Source: Planctomycetaceae bacterium (GTDB lineage Bacteria > Planctomycetota > Planctomycetia > Pirellulales > Thermoguttaceae). From it: a DNA stretch of 6,517 bases. The notes beneath the pieces are model-generated. The model had not been told where the DNA came from and did no database searches. It worked only from the letters and a program-made list of their open reading frames with translations. The first letter of the stretch is position 1, and each line of letters begins with the position of its first letter. Below, in pieces: positions 1 through 5,742 of this stretch. The stretch is taken from the NCBI GenBank assembly GCA_003532715.1, contig DOEZ01000205.1, positions 1 through 6,517 of the forward strand, read 5' to 3'. Position numbers and translations under genes: made by a program.

Positions 1-147
1 GCCTCGATCCTCGCGGCCAACTGGGGCGGCGCGACGCGCGAGTCGGCGGCCGTGCCCGAACCTTCGACGTTGGCCATGCTGGCGGCCCTGGTATTCCTGG
101 CAGGAAGTCGCCGTCGCCGATCACGTAAACTCGGGGTTGCTTGTTGA
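1..147 (+). CDS. C-terminal end of a PEP-CTERM-sorted surface protein (5' truncated by window)
   Basis: Frame 1 is open from the first base and ends at TGA 145-147, giving the last 48 residues of a larger protein. Residues 1-10 read ASILAANWGG, the kind of segment that closes dockerin-like repeats in planctomycete extracellular proteins. After a short linker comes a classic PEP-CTERM signal: VPEPS at residues 18-22 (bases 52-66), a hydrophobic helix at about 23-35, and a basic cluster with four consecutive arginines at 37-40 and R42-K43. In known PEP-CTERM systems this tail directs export, membrane anchoring and cleavage by an exosortase. The function of the body of the protein cannot be told because it lies outside the window. 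Recognition of the sorting tail is confident; the dockerin-like assignment is an inference from ten residues. Confidence 0.88.
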   Translation, partial: ASILAANWGGATRESAAVPEPSTLAMLAALVFLAGSRRRRSRKLGVAC

Positions 148-381
148 CCTCGAGGTGACAGCAGCTCGCAGCTCGAATCTCCCCCTTCCTTCATGTCGGC
201 GATGCAGTGCGGCCGACCGCTCCCACGGTCACCCTCGGTGTTTACGTTCGAGGGGATCGCTTTCGAAAACGATACGTATTCGAGACGTTGGCGTCAACCG
301 AGGTCACGCCCAGCTTGGAGGCAACGTTGGTTCGCGCCTTGCGCGGCCCCATTCCGCCACAACCGAACATCGTGGAATGGG

Positions 382-409
382 TCCGAAGATTCTCGAAAAA
401 ATCTTCGGA
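382..409. repeat. Perfect inverted repeat (10-bp arms, 8-nt loop)
   Basis: TCCGAAGATT (382-391) and AATCTTCGGA (400-409) are exact reverse complements around the loop CTCGAAAA. A G-U pair could extend the stem by one in RNA. There is no run of T after it on either strand, so it is not a standard intrinsic terminator. It sits 235 bases after the PEP-CTERM stop and about 400 bases before the acl start. It could be an operator, an RNA stem in a long leader, or a processing or attenuation element. The structure is seen directly; its role is unknown. Confidence 0.6.
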
Positions 410-802
410 TATAGACTTCCAACAGCGAGGAACCTCGGTATACTCAGTCTTATTGGTCATATTCTTCCACAAATACGCCTCAAAAACGGGCCATTCTAGG
501 GCCGACGGCTTCCCGCGGTGAACCACCTGCCTCTGTCGGATCGCACCTCCTGCCGGCACGAAGTCCCGTTCGACGCGATCGATCGGGCTTGGCGTTCGCG
601 CCGTTCTCTCTTCGTTTCGCAAGACGGCGGCTCGACCGAGGCTTGCCTGCCGCTCGGAGCCCCTTGGATGGTCGCGTCTTTCGCTTTTTGTGAGATCCGT
701 CGGTTTGGACGAACTTGTCGGATGAAGCCGCCCGAGGTCTCGGCAAAGGGGCCCTTTTTGGGCACGGGCCGAAGTGGACAACCGTGAGTCTATCCCTCGA
801 TG

Positions 803-808
803 AAGGAG
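803..808 (+). promoter_or_regulatory. Ribosome binding site fixing the GTG start of the first acl gene
   Basis: AAGGAG lies 7 bases upstream of GTG 816-818. An ATG at 800-802 precedes this site and is out of frame, so GTG is the only start that fits both frame and spacing. The second gene carries the same AAGGAG at the same 7-base spacing (2044-2049), which suggests both subunits are translated at similar efficiency. Confidence 0.8.
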
Positions 809-815
809 AAACGTC

Positions 816-2060
816 GTGAGTCTTAAGGTGGGAGAGTTGGGATTCCTGAAGGAACTGGCTTCCCGGTTTCAGATACCGGCGCCCGACTTCGTCGTCGAGC
901 CGGTCGCGCAGTCGGTCGTCAAGGAGAAACTGGAGAAGTGGCGATCGGGCATCATCAAGCCCGACATTTTGGCGGGAAAACGGGGCAAGGCGGGGGTCAT
1001 TCGCACTGTGACCGACTATCGCGAGGCCGTGCGGCTGCTCAAGCAAGTTGCGGCGACCGAGATTTCGGGGCAACAGCCGCGGACGGCCTACATGGTTCAG
1101 TCGGTGCCGGCCGATTGGGAGGTCTTCTCGGCAATCACCTACAATTCGAGGCTTCTGGGGCCGTCCTTGACCGTGTCGCTCGAAGGGGGAGTCGACATTG
1201 AGGCGGTTGACGAGTCGAAGAAAATGACCATACCGGTCGGCGTCTTTCGAGGTTTGAACGCCTATGAGGCGTCGGAGGTACTCTCGAAGCTCGGCCTCGA
1301 GGGCCGGCCCAACGCGACCCTGGCCCGATGCCTGGTCAGCCAATGGGACATGTTCATATCGACCGGAATGCTCAGTTGCGAAATCAACCCGTGGCGAGTG
1401 ACGGCCGACGGTCAGGCGTTCGCCTGCGATTTCAAGGCCACGTTCGACCAGAACAACCGGAAGTTTCGCGACTTGGGCATCCGCTGGCCCGAGTATCCGA
1501 CCAACGAAACGCCGTTCGAGGAAGAGATGAAGGCGTGGGCCGCGTCGAGCTATCGCGGGCAGGCCCACGTGTCGGACCTGGGCGGAAAGAAGATTCTGCC
1601 AATCCTATTCGGCGGCGGGGCGAGCACGATCATTATCGAGACTCTGACCCAATTGGGCGGCGATCCGATCTTTCTGTCCGATTTTGGCGGCAATCCGCCG
1701 TACGATCGGATGAAGCAAACGGCCGCGATCTGTTTCAAGCATCACCTGGCGACGGCATCGCTTCTTCTGATTCTGGGGGGTAAGGCGAATAACACGCGGA
1801 TCGACGTCACTTTCGCGGCAATCGGCGACGCGTTGCAGGAATGGGTCGATGAGCACGGGCCGATTTCGATCCCCGTTGTCGTCGGACGCGGCGGTCCCGG
1901 GTTGGTTCAGGGCTTCGCCCACCTCAAGGAAACGCTCGACAACCTCTCGATGCCCTACGTCTTTTTCGGACCCGACACGCCCATTACGATGGTGGCCGCG
2001 TACGCCGCCGAGTTGTCTCGCGCCGGCGAACAGCACGACGAAAAAGGAGATGCAGCATGA
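816..2060 (+). CDS. aclB: ATP citrate lyase-like small subunit: ATP-grasp plus citrate-binding domain (citryl-CoA synthetase beta type)
   Basis: This 414-residue protein corresponds to the N-terminal part of human ACLY and to the small subunit (about 400 residues) of two-subunit bacterial enzymes. The symbol follows Chlorobium usage; plant naming is reversed. The ATP-grasp half (about 1-245) shows KPD 48-50 followed by GKRGKAG 54-60, matching the KPDQL..RRGKLG region of ACLY; EGGVDIEAVD 123-132; and CEINPW 188-193 with D205 in the expected metal-binding strand. The second half (about 258-400) is the CoA-ligase/citrate-binding fold: GGGAS 266-270, ANNT 324-327 aligning with the citrate-contacting Asn and Thr of ACLY, and GRGGPG 357-362 with the citrate-binding Arg. 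These residues favour citrate over succinate. Expected role: with ATP, phosphorylates the partner subunit's histidine and presents citrate to form citryl-CoA in the cytoplasm. The start is GTG with AAGGAG 7 bases upstream. The stop overlaps the next gene's ATG (ATGA 2057-2060), so translation is probably coupled. A succinyl-CoA synthetase beta subunit is the main alternative and is less likely given the partner. Confidence 0.9.
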   Translation: MSLKVGELGFLKELASRFQIPAPDFVVEPVAQSVVKEKLEKWRSGIIKPDILAGKRGKAGVIRTVTDYREAVRLLKQVAATEISGQQPRTAYMVQSVPADWEVFSAITYNSRLLGPSLTVSLEGGVDIEAVDESKKMTIPVGVFRGLNAYEASEVLSKLGLEGRPNATLARCLVSQWDMFISTGMLSCEINPWRVTADGQAFACDFKATFDQNNRKFRDLGIRWPEYPTNETPFEEEMKAWAASSYRGQAHVSDLGGKKILPILFGGGASTIIIETLTQLGGDPIFLSDFGGNPPYDRMKQTAAICFKHHLATASLLLILGGKANNTRIDVTFAAIGDALQEWVDEHGPISIPVVVGRGGPGLVQGFAHLKETLDNLSMPYVFFGPDTPITMVAAYAAELSRAGEQHDEKGDAA

Positions 2061-4144
2061 TGATTGTGATGAAAGCCAAGTCGCTTGAAGATCTGCTGAA
2101 GAAGGGCGACCGGGTGGCCGTATCGAACATCACGGGTCGCGAAGCCTCGAGTGTCTCCTATATCTCGCAGGTCTATTGCAACAACATCGTCGGAGGCTGG
2201 TCGCTGGCCAAGGCTGGACAGACGATCAGCGTTCCGGCGGCCGACGACATTCCCGTATTCGGCCAGTTCGACGAGTTGCTCGCTCAACTGCCTGACGAAC
2301 GCAAGCCAAACAAGGTCGTGGTCTACTCGCCCCCCGAAGCCGTCTACGGCGACGTCAAGGAAGTGATCGAGCACGGAAAGAACTGCGTCGAGACAATCTT
2401 CGTTATCACGGAGAACGTCTCGGTCGAAGTCACGGCCAAGCTGCGCCGACTCTGCAATCTCGACCATTTCGACATTCTCGGCTGTAATACGCTGGGCGTG
2501 ATCAACGTCCACGACGCCGTTCGCATCGGGGCGGTCGGAGGCGACTCGCCCGCCGAAGCCTTTATTCCGGGCAGCGCGTGCATTATTTCGAACTCGGGCA
2601 ACATGGTCAACACGATCGCCAGCTATCTTCAGTCGGCCGGGCTGGGGGTTTCCTACGGCATCGCGACCGGCAAGGATCCGTTGATCCTGACGCCGATCAA
2701 AGAGCTGCTACGGATGGCCGAACACGATCCGCGGACCCGACTGACGGTTCTCTATATCGAGCCGGGCGGGGTCTACGAACTCGAAGCGGTCGAGATGGCC
2801 CGCGCCGAGGGATTCCAGAAGCCGATTCTCGTCTACGTGGCCGGTTCGTTCGCCGAGGGGACCGGTATTTCGCTGGGTCATGCGGGGGCGGTGGTCGACG
2901 GGCTGAATACGTCGGCTTCGGCCAAGATGGCCCTGTTCGACGACTACTTTGGCGTGCCCGTCTTCCATCCCGAGGACGCCAAGGAAATCATGCCCTTGCT
3001 GGCCGAGCTGCGCCGCGGCCTTCGCGTGAACACGCTCCACGATTTGGTTTCGGCCGCATCGACCCTGATGGAGGCCATGCAGTGGGATCGCGACATGATT
3101 CCCAAGAATCCGCTCGTGCTGCGTCCGTGGATCGTCGGGCTCGGCTCGTTCACCCAGCGACTGCCGAGCCACCTCGTCCCGCACGTCGATACGATCATCG
3201 AGCCCTACGGTTCGCTCATCAAGAAGTACATCCATTCCGGTTTGGGCCACACTCCACCGCGTCAGTCGATGCGCAACGCTTCGCACGCCTCGTCGAACGA
3301 CGGTGTAACACCGCGAATCTACGGGTATTCGACTCTGAGCATGATGAAACAGGGCTCGTTCATCAACTCGATGTTGCTGTGCTGGCTGGGCCATCCCGTC
3401 CGACATGCATTCGAGACGCGGCTGGTCGATATGTGCCTGATCGCGGCTCTGACTAACGGCCCGGGCACCATCTCGGCGCAGGGGGCGAAGCTGTCGGCCT
3501 CGGCCGGCAACGGGCCCAACACGGCCATGATGACCACGCTGGGCACGATCGGCGAGGTCCACGGCGGTAACGGCAAGGTGGCCGCCAAGTTGCTCGTCGA
3601 CGTTTTCGCCAACACGGGCTTGACCGATCCCTACCATCGCGACCACGGCATCGATCTCGACAAGCTGGCGGCCAAGTTCGTCTCGGAATTCAAAAAGACG
3701 AAATCGGCCGCCAAGGAGGCGGGCATCGATTACAGCATGGTTCCCTGCCTCGGCCATCCGGTCTTCAACACCGAGAAGGTCAATTACGACCCGCGAGAAC
3801 GAGTCATCAGCACGTATCTTGAAGACCAGGGATACTACAACGTGTTTCTCGACTTCTACCATCGGCTGGCCGCCGAGCTGCTCAACCAGCAAGCGACCAA
3901 CAAGGTCCACGCGGTAAACGTCGACGCGGCCATCACTTGCGTGCTGATGGGCATCGTCTGGCCACTTTTGGTCGAGAAGAAGATATCGGTCGAGCGAGCA
4001 TTGGATCTGCCGTTCTTGCTTTTCGCGCTGGGGAGGGTCGCCGGCGGAGCGGGCGAATACCTCGACCACCGCGAATGCGGCACCAACATGGACATGCGAG
4101 TTCCGGTCAGCGAATGCCGTGCCCTCTGTCGGGGAAGGGATTGA
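2057..4144 (+). CDS. aclA: ATP citrate lyase-like large subunit: CoA-ligase alpha domain fused to a divergent citryl-CoA lyase domain
   Basis: This 695-residue protein has the two-part layout of the ACL large subunit. Residues about 1-320 resemble the succinyl-CoA synthetase alpha fold: SNSGN 178-182, IEPGG 234-238 with the conserved Glu, and SLGHAGA 272-278, in which H275 should be the phosphorylated catalytic histidine. Residues about 420-690 are a citrate-synthase-fold lyase domain with EVHGG 500-504, LGHPV 565-569 and NVDAA 621-625 (candidate catalytic H502, H567, D623), ending in RVPVSEC like the ACLY terminus. The joint reaction would be ATP + citrate + CoA giving acetyl-CoA, oxaloacetate, ADP and phosphate. 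Oddities: ACLY has DHGP and GHRV where this protein has TNGP (466-469) and GHPV, and a His appears in HGGN as in true citrate synthases. It is also longer than the roughly 608-residue Chlorobium subunit, with extra sequence between the domains (about 320-420). ATG 2057 is chosen for AAGGAG at 2044-2049; in-frame ATGs at 2060 and 2069 are possible. The domain architecture is certain; exact substrate and direction are inferred. Confidence 0.87.
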   Translation: MMIVMKAKSLEDLLKKGDRVAVSNITGREASSVSYISQVYCNNIVGGWSLAKAGQTISVPAADDIPVFGQFDELLAQLPDERKPNKVVVYSPPEAVYGDVKEVIEHGKNCVETIFVITENVSVEVTAKLRRLCNLDHFDILGCNTLGVINVHDAVRIGAVGGDSPAEAFIPGSACIISNSGNMVNTIASYLQSAGLGVSYGIATGKDPLILTPIKELLRMAEHDPRTRLTVLYIEPGGVYELEAVEMARAEGFQKPILVYVAGSFAEGTGISLGHAGAVVDGLNTSASAKMALFDDYFGVPVFHPEDAKEIMPLLAELRRGLRVNTLHDLVSAASTLMEAMQWDRDMIPKNPLVLRPWIVGLGSFTQRLPSHLVPHVDTIIEPYGSLIKKYIHSGLGHTPPRQSMRNASHASSNDGVTPRIYGYSTLSMMKQGSFINSMLLCWLGHPVRHAFETRLVDMCLIAALTNGPGTISAQGAKLSASAGNGPNTAMMTTLGTIGEVHGGNGKVAAKLLVDVFANTGLTDPYHRDHGIDLDKLAAKFVSEFKKTKSAAKEAGIDYSMVPCLGHPVFNTEKVNYDPRERVISTYLEDQGYYNVFLDFYHRLAAELLNQQATNKVHAVNVDAAITCVLMGIVWPLLVEKKISVERALDLPFLLFALGRVAGGAGEYLDHRECGTNMDMRVPVSECRALCRGRD

Positions 4145-4331
4145 CGCGCCTAACGAAATGCTGGTCGACTATCAGGTCCAACCCGTCGGCGGAGGCGCGT
4201 GGCTGCAATTGCTCGAATTCTTGCCCGACGGCAAGACGGTCCAGGCTCGCTCCTACAGCCCGATGCACGACGAACACAAGACCGATCCCGATAACCAATT
4301 CACGTTCTCGCTCAGCTCCTCCGGGGTTTGA
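4119..4331 (+). pseudogene. Orphan C-terminal fragment resembling a calcineurin-like metallophosphoesterase
   Basis: An open frame of 70 residues starts inside the end of the ACL large-subunit gene (26-base overlap, +1 frame) and ends at TGA 4329-4331. From about residue 11 it reads like the closing segment of planctomycete calcineurin-like phosphoesterases: NEMLVDYQV, then GG-WLQLLEF-PDGKTV, then RSYSPMHDE and DPDNQFTF, an (E/H)(M/L)LxDYQ...GGxGWLxLLxF...YSP...QF pattern I recall from that family. The metal-binding catalytic domain (hundreds of residues) is absent; the upstream space is occupied by the ACL gene. No strong ribosome site precedes ATG 4119. I infer a 3' remnant left when the rest of the gene was lost or replaced. 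A short translated protein coupled to the operon cannot be excluded. Its last 20 bases overlap the tail of the convergent esterase gene. Confidence 0.6.
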
Positions 4332-5481
4332 GCTTCGCGATGAAGAACTCGGGAATCGAGTTGTAGTTGGTCGTTGACCCCGGATAGGCGAGGTCGGCCT
4401 CGATGCCCAAGGCGTCCATTTTCTCCTTGAGCGCCGCGCCGAACGCGACGTGGTGAACCTTCCAATTGATTGCTCGTTTGGGTTCGTCGGGGATTCGCGA
4501 ATCGGGCTTCATGGCGTAGACCATGAAGATGGGCGGATCGTCTTTTGAAACGAGAGTCAGCGCCGACAACTGGCTCACCCGTTTCAGGTACTCGTCGCGG
4601 GCGATGGCGCCGAACACCAGTTTCGGGTCGCGATGTGGTTCTTCATAACCGGGAATGTGTTCTCGCCACCAGGAGAGATCGAGCGTCGTTTGCCCGCCGG
4701 TCGTGGCGACACACGTCAATCGCGTTGATTCCCGCTCGACCGGGTCGTCGCTTTGGGGGTCGGCCATTTCGTCGTGAAAAGCCAGATACATCGAAACCTG
4801 CGCGCCGGCCGAGCCGCCAAAGGCGCCGACTCGCGTCTTGTCGATGTTCCACTCCTCGCTCTTCGATCGGAGAAACTGCAACGCGCGACGGCAATCGTGA
4901 TGGGCGGCGGGCAAGGGCGACTGCGTGACGAACCGATAATGGAGCGCGGCGACCGAGATGCCCGCCTTGAGCAATTCGCGGAGGGTTCGCGCATCGAGTG
5001 CTTCCTTGCTTCCGCCGACGAATCCGCCCCCGTGGATGAACACCGCCAGCGGCGCGGGCGAGCTGGATTCGGCCCGCCAGAAATCGAGCACGTTTCGCGG
5101 ATGAGGACCGTAGGCCACCTCGGCCTGGGTTGGCGTTGGTTTGCCGCCGTTGCGATTTGCTTGAGCCGGTCGCCGGCGGCCGTTCCATCGACTTTGAAGC
5201 TGCTCGGCCAATTGCGCCAGTTCGTCGCTGTCAAGGAATCCGTCGCGGTCGCGGTCGACGAGGTCGAAAGATCGGCGAAGCCGCGGGCCCGCTTCTGACT
5301 TGCCGATTTTGCCGTCGCCGTCCTTGTCGTCGAGATCGAGTTGTCGCCGGACGAGATCGGCAACGCTGGGCGATCCCTCGCGTTGCGAGTCCGACTGGGC
5401 CGCAACGGGAACGGCGAGAAAACCAATGACCGCGGCGGCACCGACCAGAGCCAGAACGCACGAAAGACGCCTTTTCCGCAT
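4312..5481 (-). CDS. Exported EF-hand / alpha-beta hydrolase (esterase-lipase) fusion
   Basis: This 389-residue protein starts at ATG 5481 with GGAAGGGA about 8 bases upstream; longer reading of the frame to the right is antisense to the peptidase gene. Residues 1-28 form a signal peptide (basic MRKRR, hydrophobic core, VAA-Q cleavage). Two canonical EF-hand loops follow, at 52-63 (DxDxDGxIxxxE) and 76-87 (DxDxDGxLxxxE), predicting calcium binding. An Arg/Pro/Asn linker (about 98-120) leads to an alpha/beta-hydrolase domain with the HGGG oxyanion motif (150-153) and the nucleophile elbow GGSAG (222-226, Ser224), typical of hormone-sensitive-lipase/BD-FAE-type esterases. An acid is likely D314 or D315. 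A histidine after the YPG segment (366-368), where the catalytic His is often found, is absent; H343-H344 are the nearest candidates. Expected role: hydrolysis of carboxyl esters, perhaps acylated polysaccharides, outside the cytoplasm. Substrate is unknown. It is convergent with the acl operon and divergent from the peptidase. Confidence 0.87.
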   Translation of the reverse strand: MRKRRLSCVLALVGAAAVIGFLAVPVAAQSDSQREGSPSVADLVRRQLDLDDKDGDGKIGKSEAGPRLRRSFDLVDRDRDGFLDSDELAQLAEQLQSRWNGRRRPAQANRNGGKPTPTQAEVAYGPHPRNVLDFWRAESSSPAPLAVFIHGGGFVGGSKEALDARTLRELLKAGISVAALHYRFVTQSPLPAAHHDCRRALQFLRSKSEEWNIDKTRVGAFGGSAGAQVSMYLAFHDEMADPQSDDPVERESTRLTCVATTGGQTTLDLSWWREHIPGYEEPHRDPKLVFGAIARDEYLKRVSQLSALTLVSKDDPPIFMVYAMKPDSRIPDEPKRAINWKVHHVAFGAALKEKMDALGIEADLAYPGSTTNYNSIPEFFIAKLKPRRS

Positions 5482-5533
5482 GAAATAGATCCCTTCCAAC
5501 AAACGGTCCGCGCCCCGCCAGGGGAGAGGCCGC

Positions 5534-5542
5534 ATTATAACA
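5534..5542 (-). promoter_or_regulatory. Extended -10 promoter element for the esterase gene
   Basis: Read on the minus strand this is TGTTATAAT, a perfect TATAAT preceded by the TGn extended -10 motif. It lies 52 bases upstream of the esterase ATG, implying a leader of roughly 45 bases. No good -35 is found at 16-18 bases upstream, which fits an extended -10 promoter that does not need one. The match to the housekeeping sigma-70 consensus is seen directly; activity is inferred. Confidence 0.6.
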
Positions 5543-5638
5543 CGGCGACGCGCGGTCGGCTTCCCCCCCGCGAACGGCTTGTCTCTCCGTAATGCCGGGG
5601 GACCTTGCGGATGCTTGGCTCTTCGACCCGTTTTGGCG

Positions 5639-5667
5639 GCGACAAAGCGGCCCGCGTGGATTATCAT
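5639..5667 (+). promoter_or_regulatory. Possible sigma-70-type promoter for the peptidase gene
   Basis: GCGACA (5639-5644) and TATCAT (5662-5667) are separated by 17 bases and match the -35 and -10 consensus at four and five of six positions. Transcription would begin near 5674 and leave a leader of about 70 bases. The position between divergent genes fits, but such matches arise by chance, so this is weak. Confidence 0.25.
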
Positions 5668-5742
5668 GAATGGTCTGGAGGCACGGTACGCCAACTCGAT
5701 TTTGCGAACCTCGCATCCAGCGCTCGTTTCGGAAGACATGCC

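Larger units (their letters stand above)
148..815. other. Long intergenic region / leader of the acl operon; no convincing gene
   Basis: This 668-base stretch separates the PEP-CTERM gene from the acl operon. Open frames exist on both strands, but none gives a protein with recognisable motifs, a sensible ribosome site or a signal peptide. The minus-strand frames over 480-800 simply continue into the antisense of the acl gene, as expected in GC-rich DNA. Visible structure: an imperfect 18-bp palindrome at 256-273 centred on TTTCGAAA, a perfect 10-bp hairpin at 382-409, an isolated TATACT at 439-444 without a matching -35, and a short GCCC-T5-GGGC element close to the operon start. The part around 240-480 looks more AT-rich than its surroundings. 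The operon promoter should lie here, but I cannot place it with confidence. Confidence 0.6.

Noticed and set aside
147..156. ACCTCGAGGT palindrome at the PEP-CTERM stop codon as a terminator
   Set aside because: A 10-bp palindrome has no loop room for a stable hairpin and no T-tract follows.
439..444. TATACT as a -10 element for the acl operon
   Set aside because: No acceptable -35 at 16-18 bases, no extended -10, and it lies about 370 bases from the start codon.
137..787. Several plus-strand frames of 70-120 codons in the intergenic region
   Set aside because: They overlap each other in different frames and lack recognisable domains and good ribosome sites; none stands out as coding.
480..1568. 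Long minus-strand open frame (362 codons) across the leader and the first acl gene
   Set aside because: It is antisense to a clearly recognisable ATP-grasp gene; its Arg/His/Leu-rich translation shows no motif or ribosome site. Such frames are common opposite GC-rich genes.
2708..4069. Long minus-strand open frame (453 codons) opposite the ACL large-subunit gene
   Set aside because: Composition is rich in Arg, Val, Asp and His with no recognisable domain; the plus-strand gene carries all family motifs.
4314..4334. AGCTC...GAGCT inverted repeat as a bidirectional terminator between the convergent genes
   Set aside because: Only 5-bp arms with an 11-base loop, inside coding sequence, and no T-run on either side.
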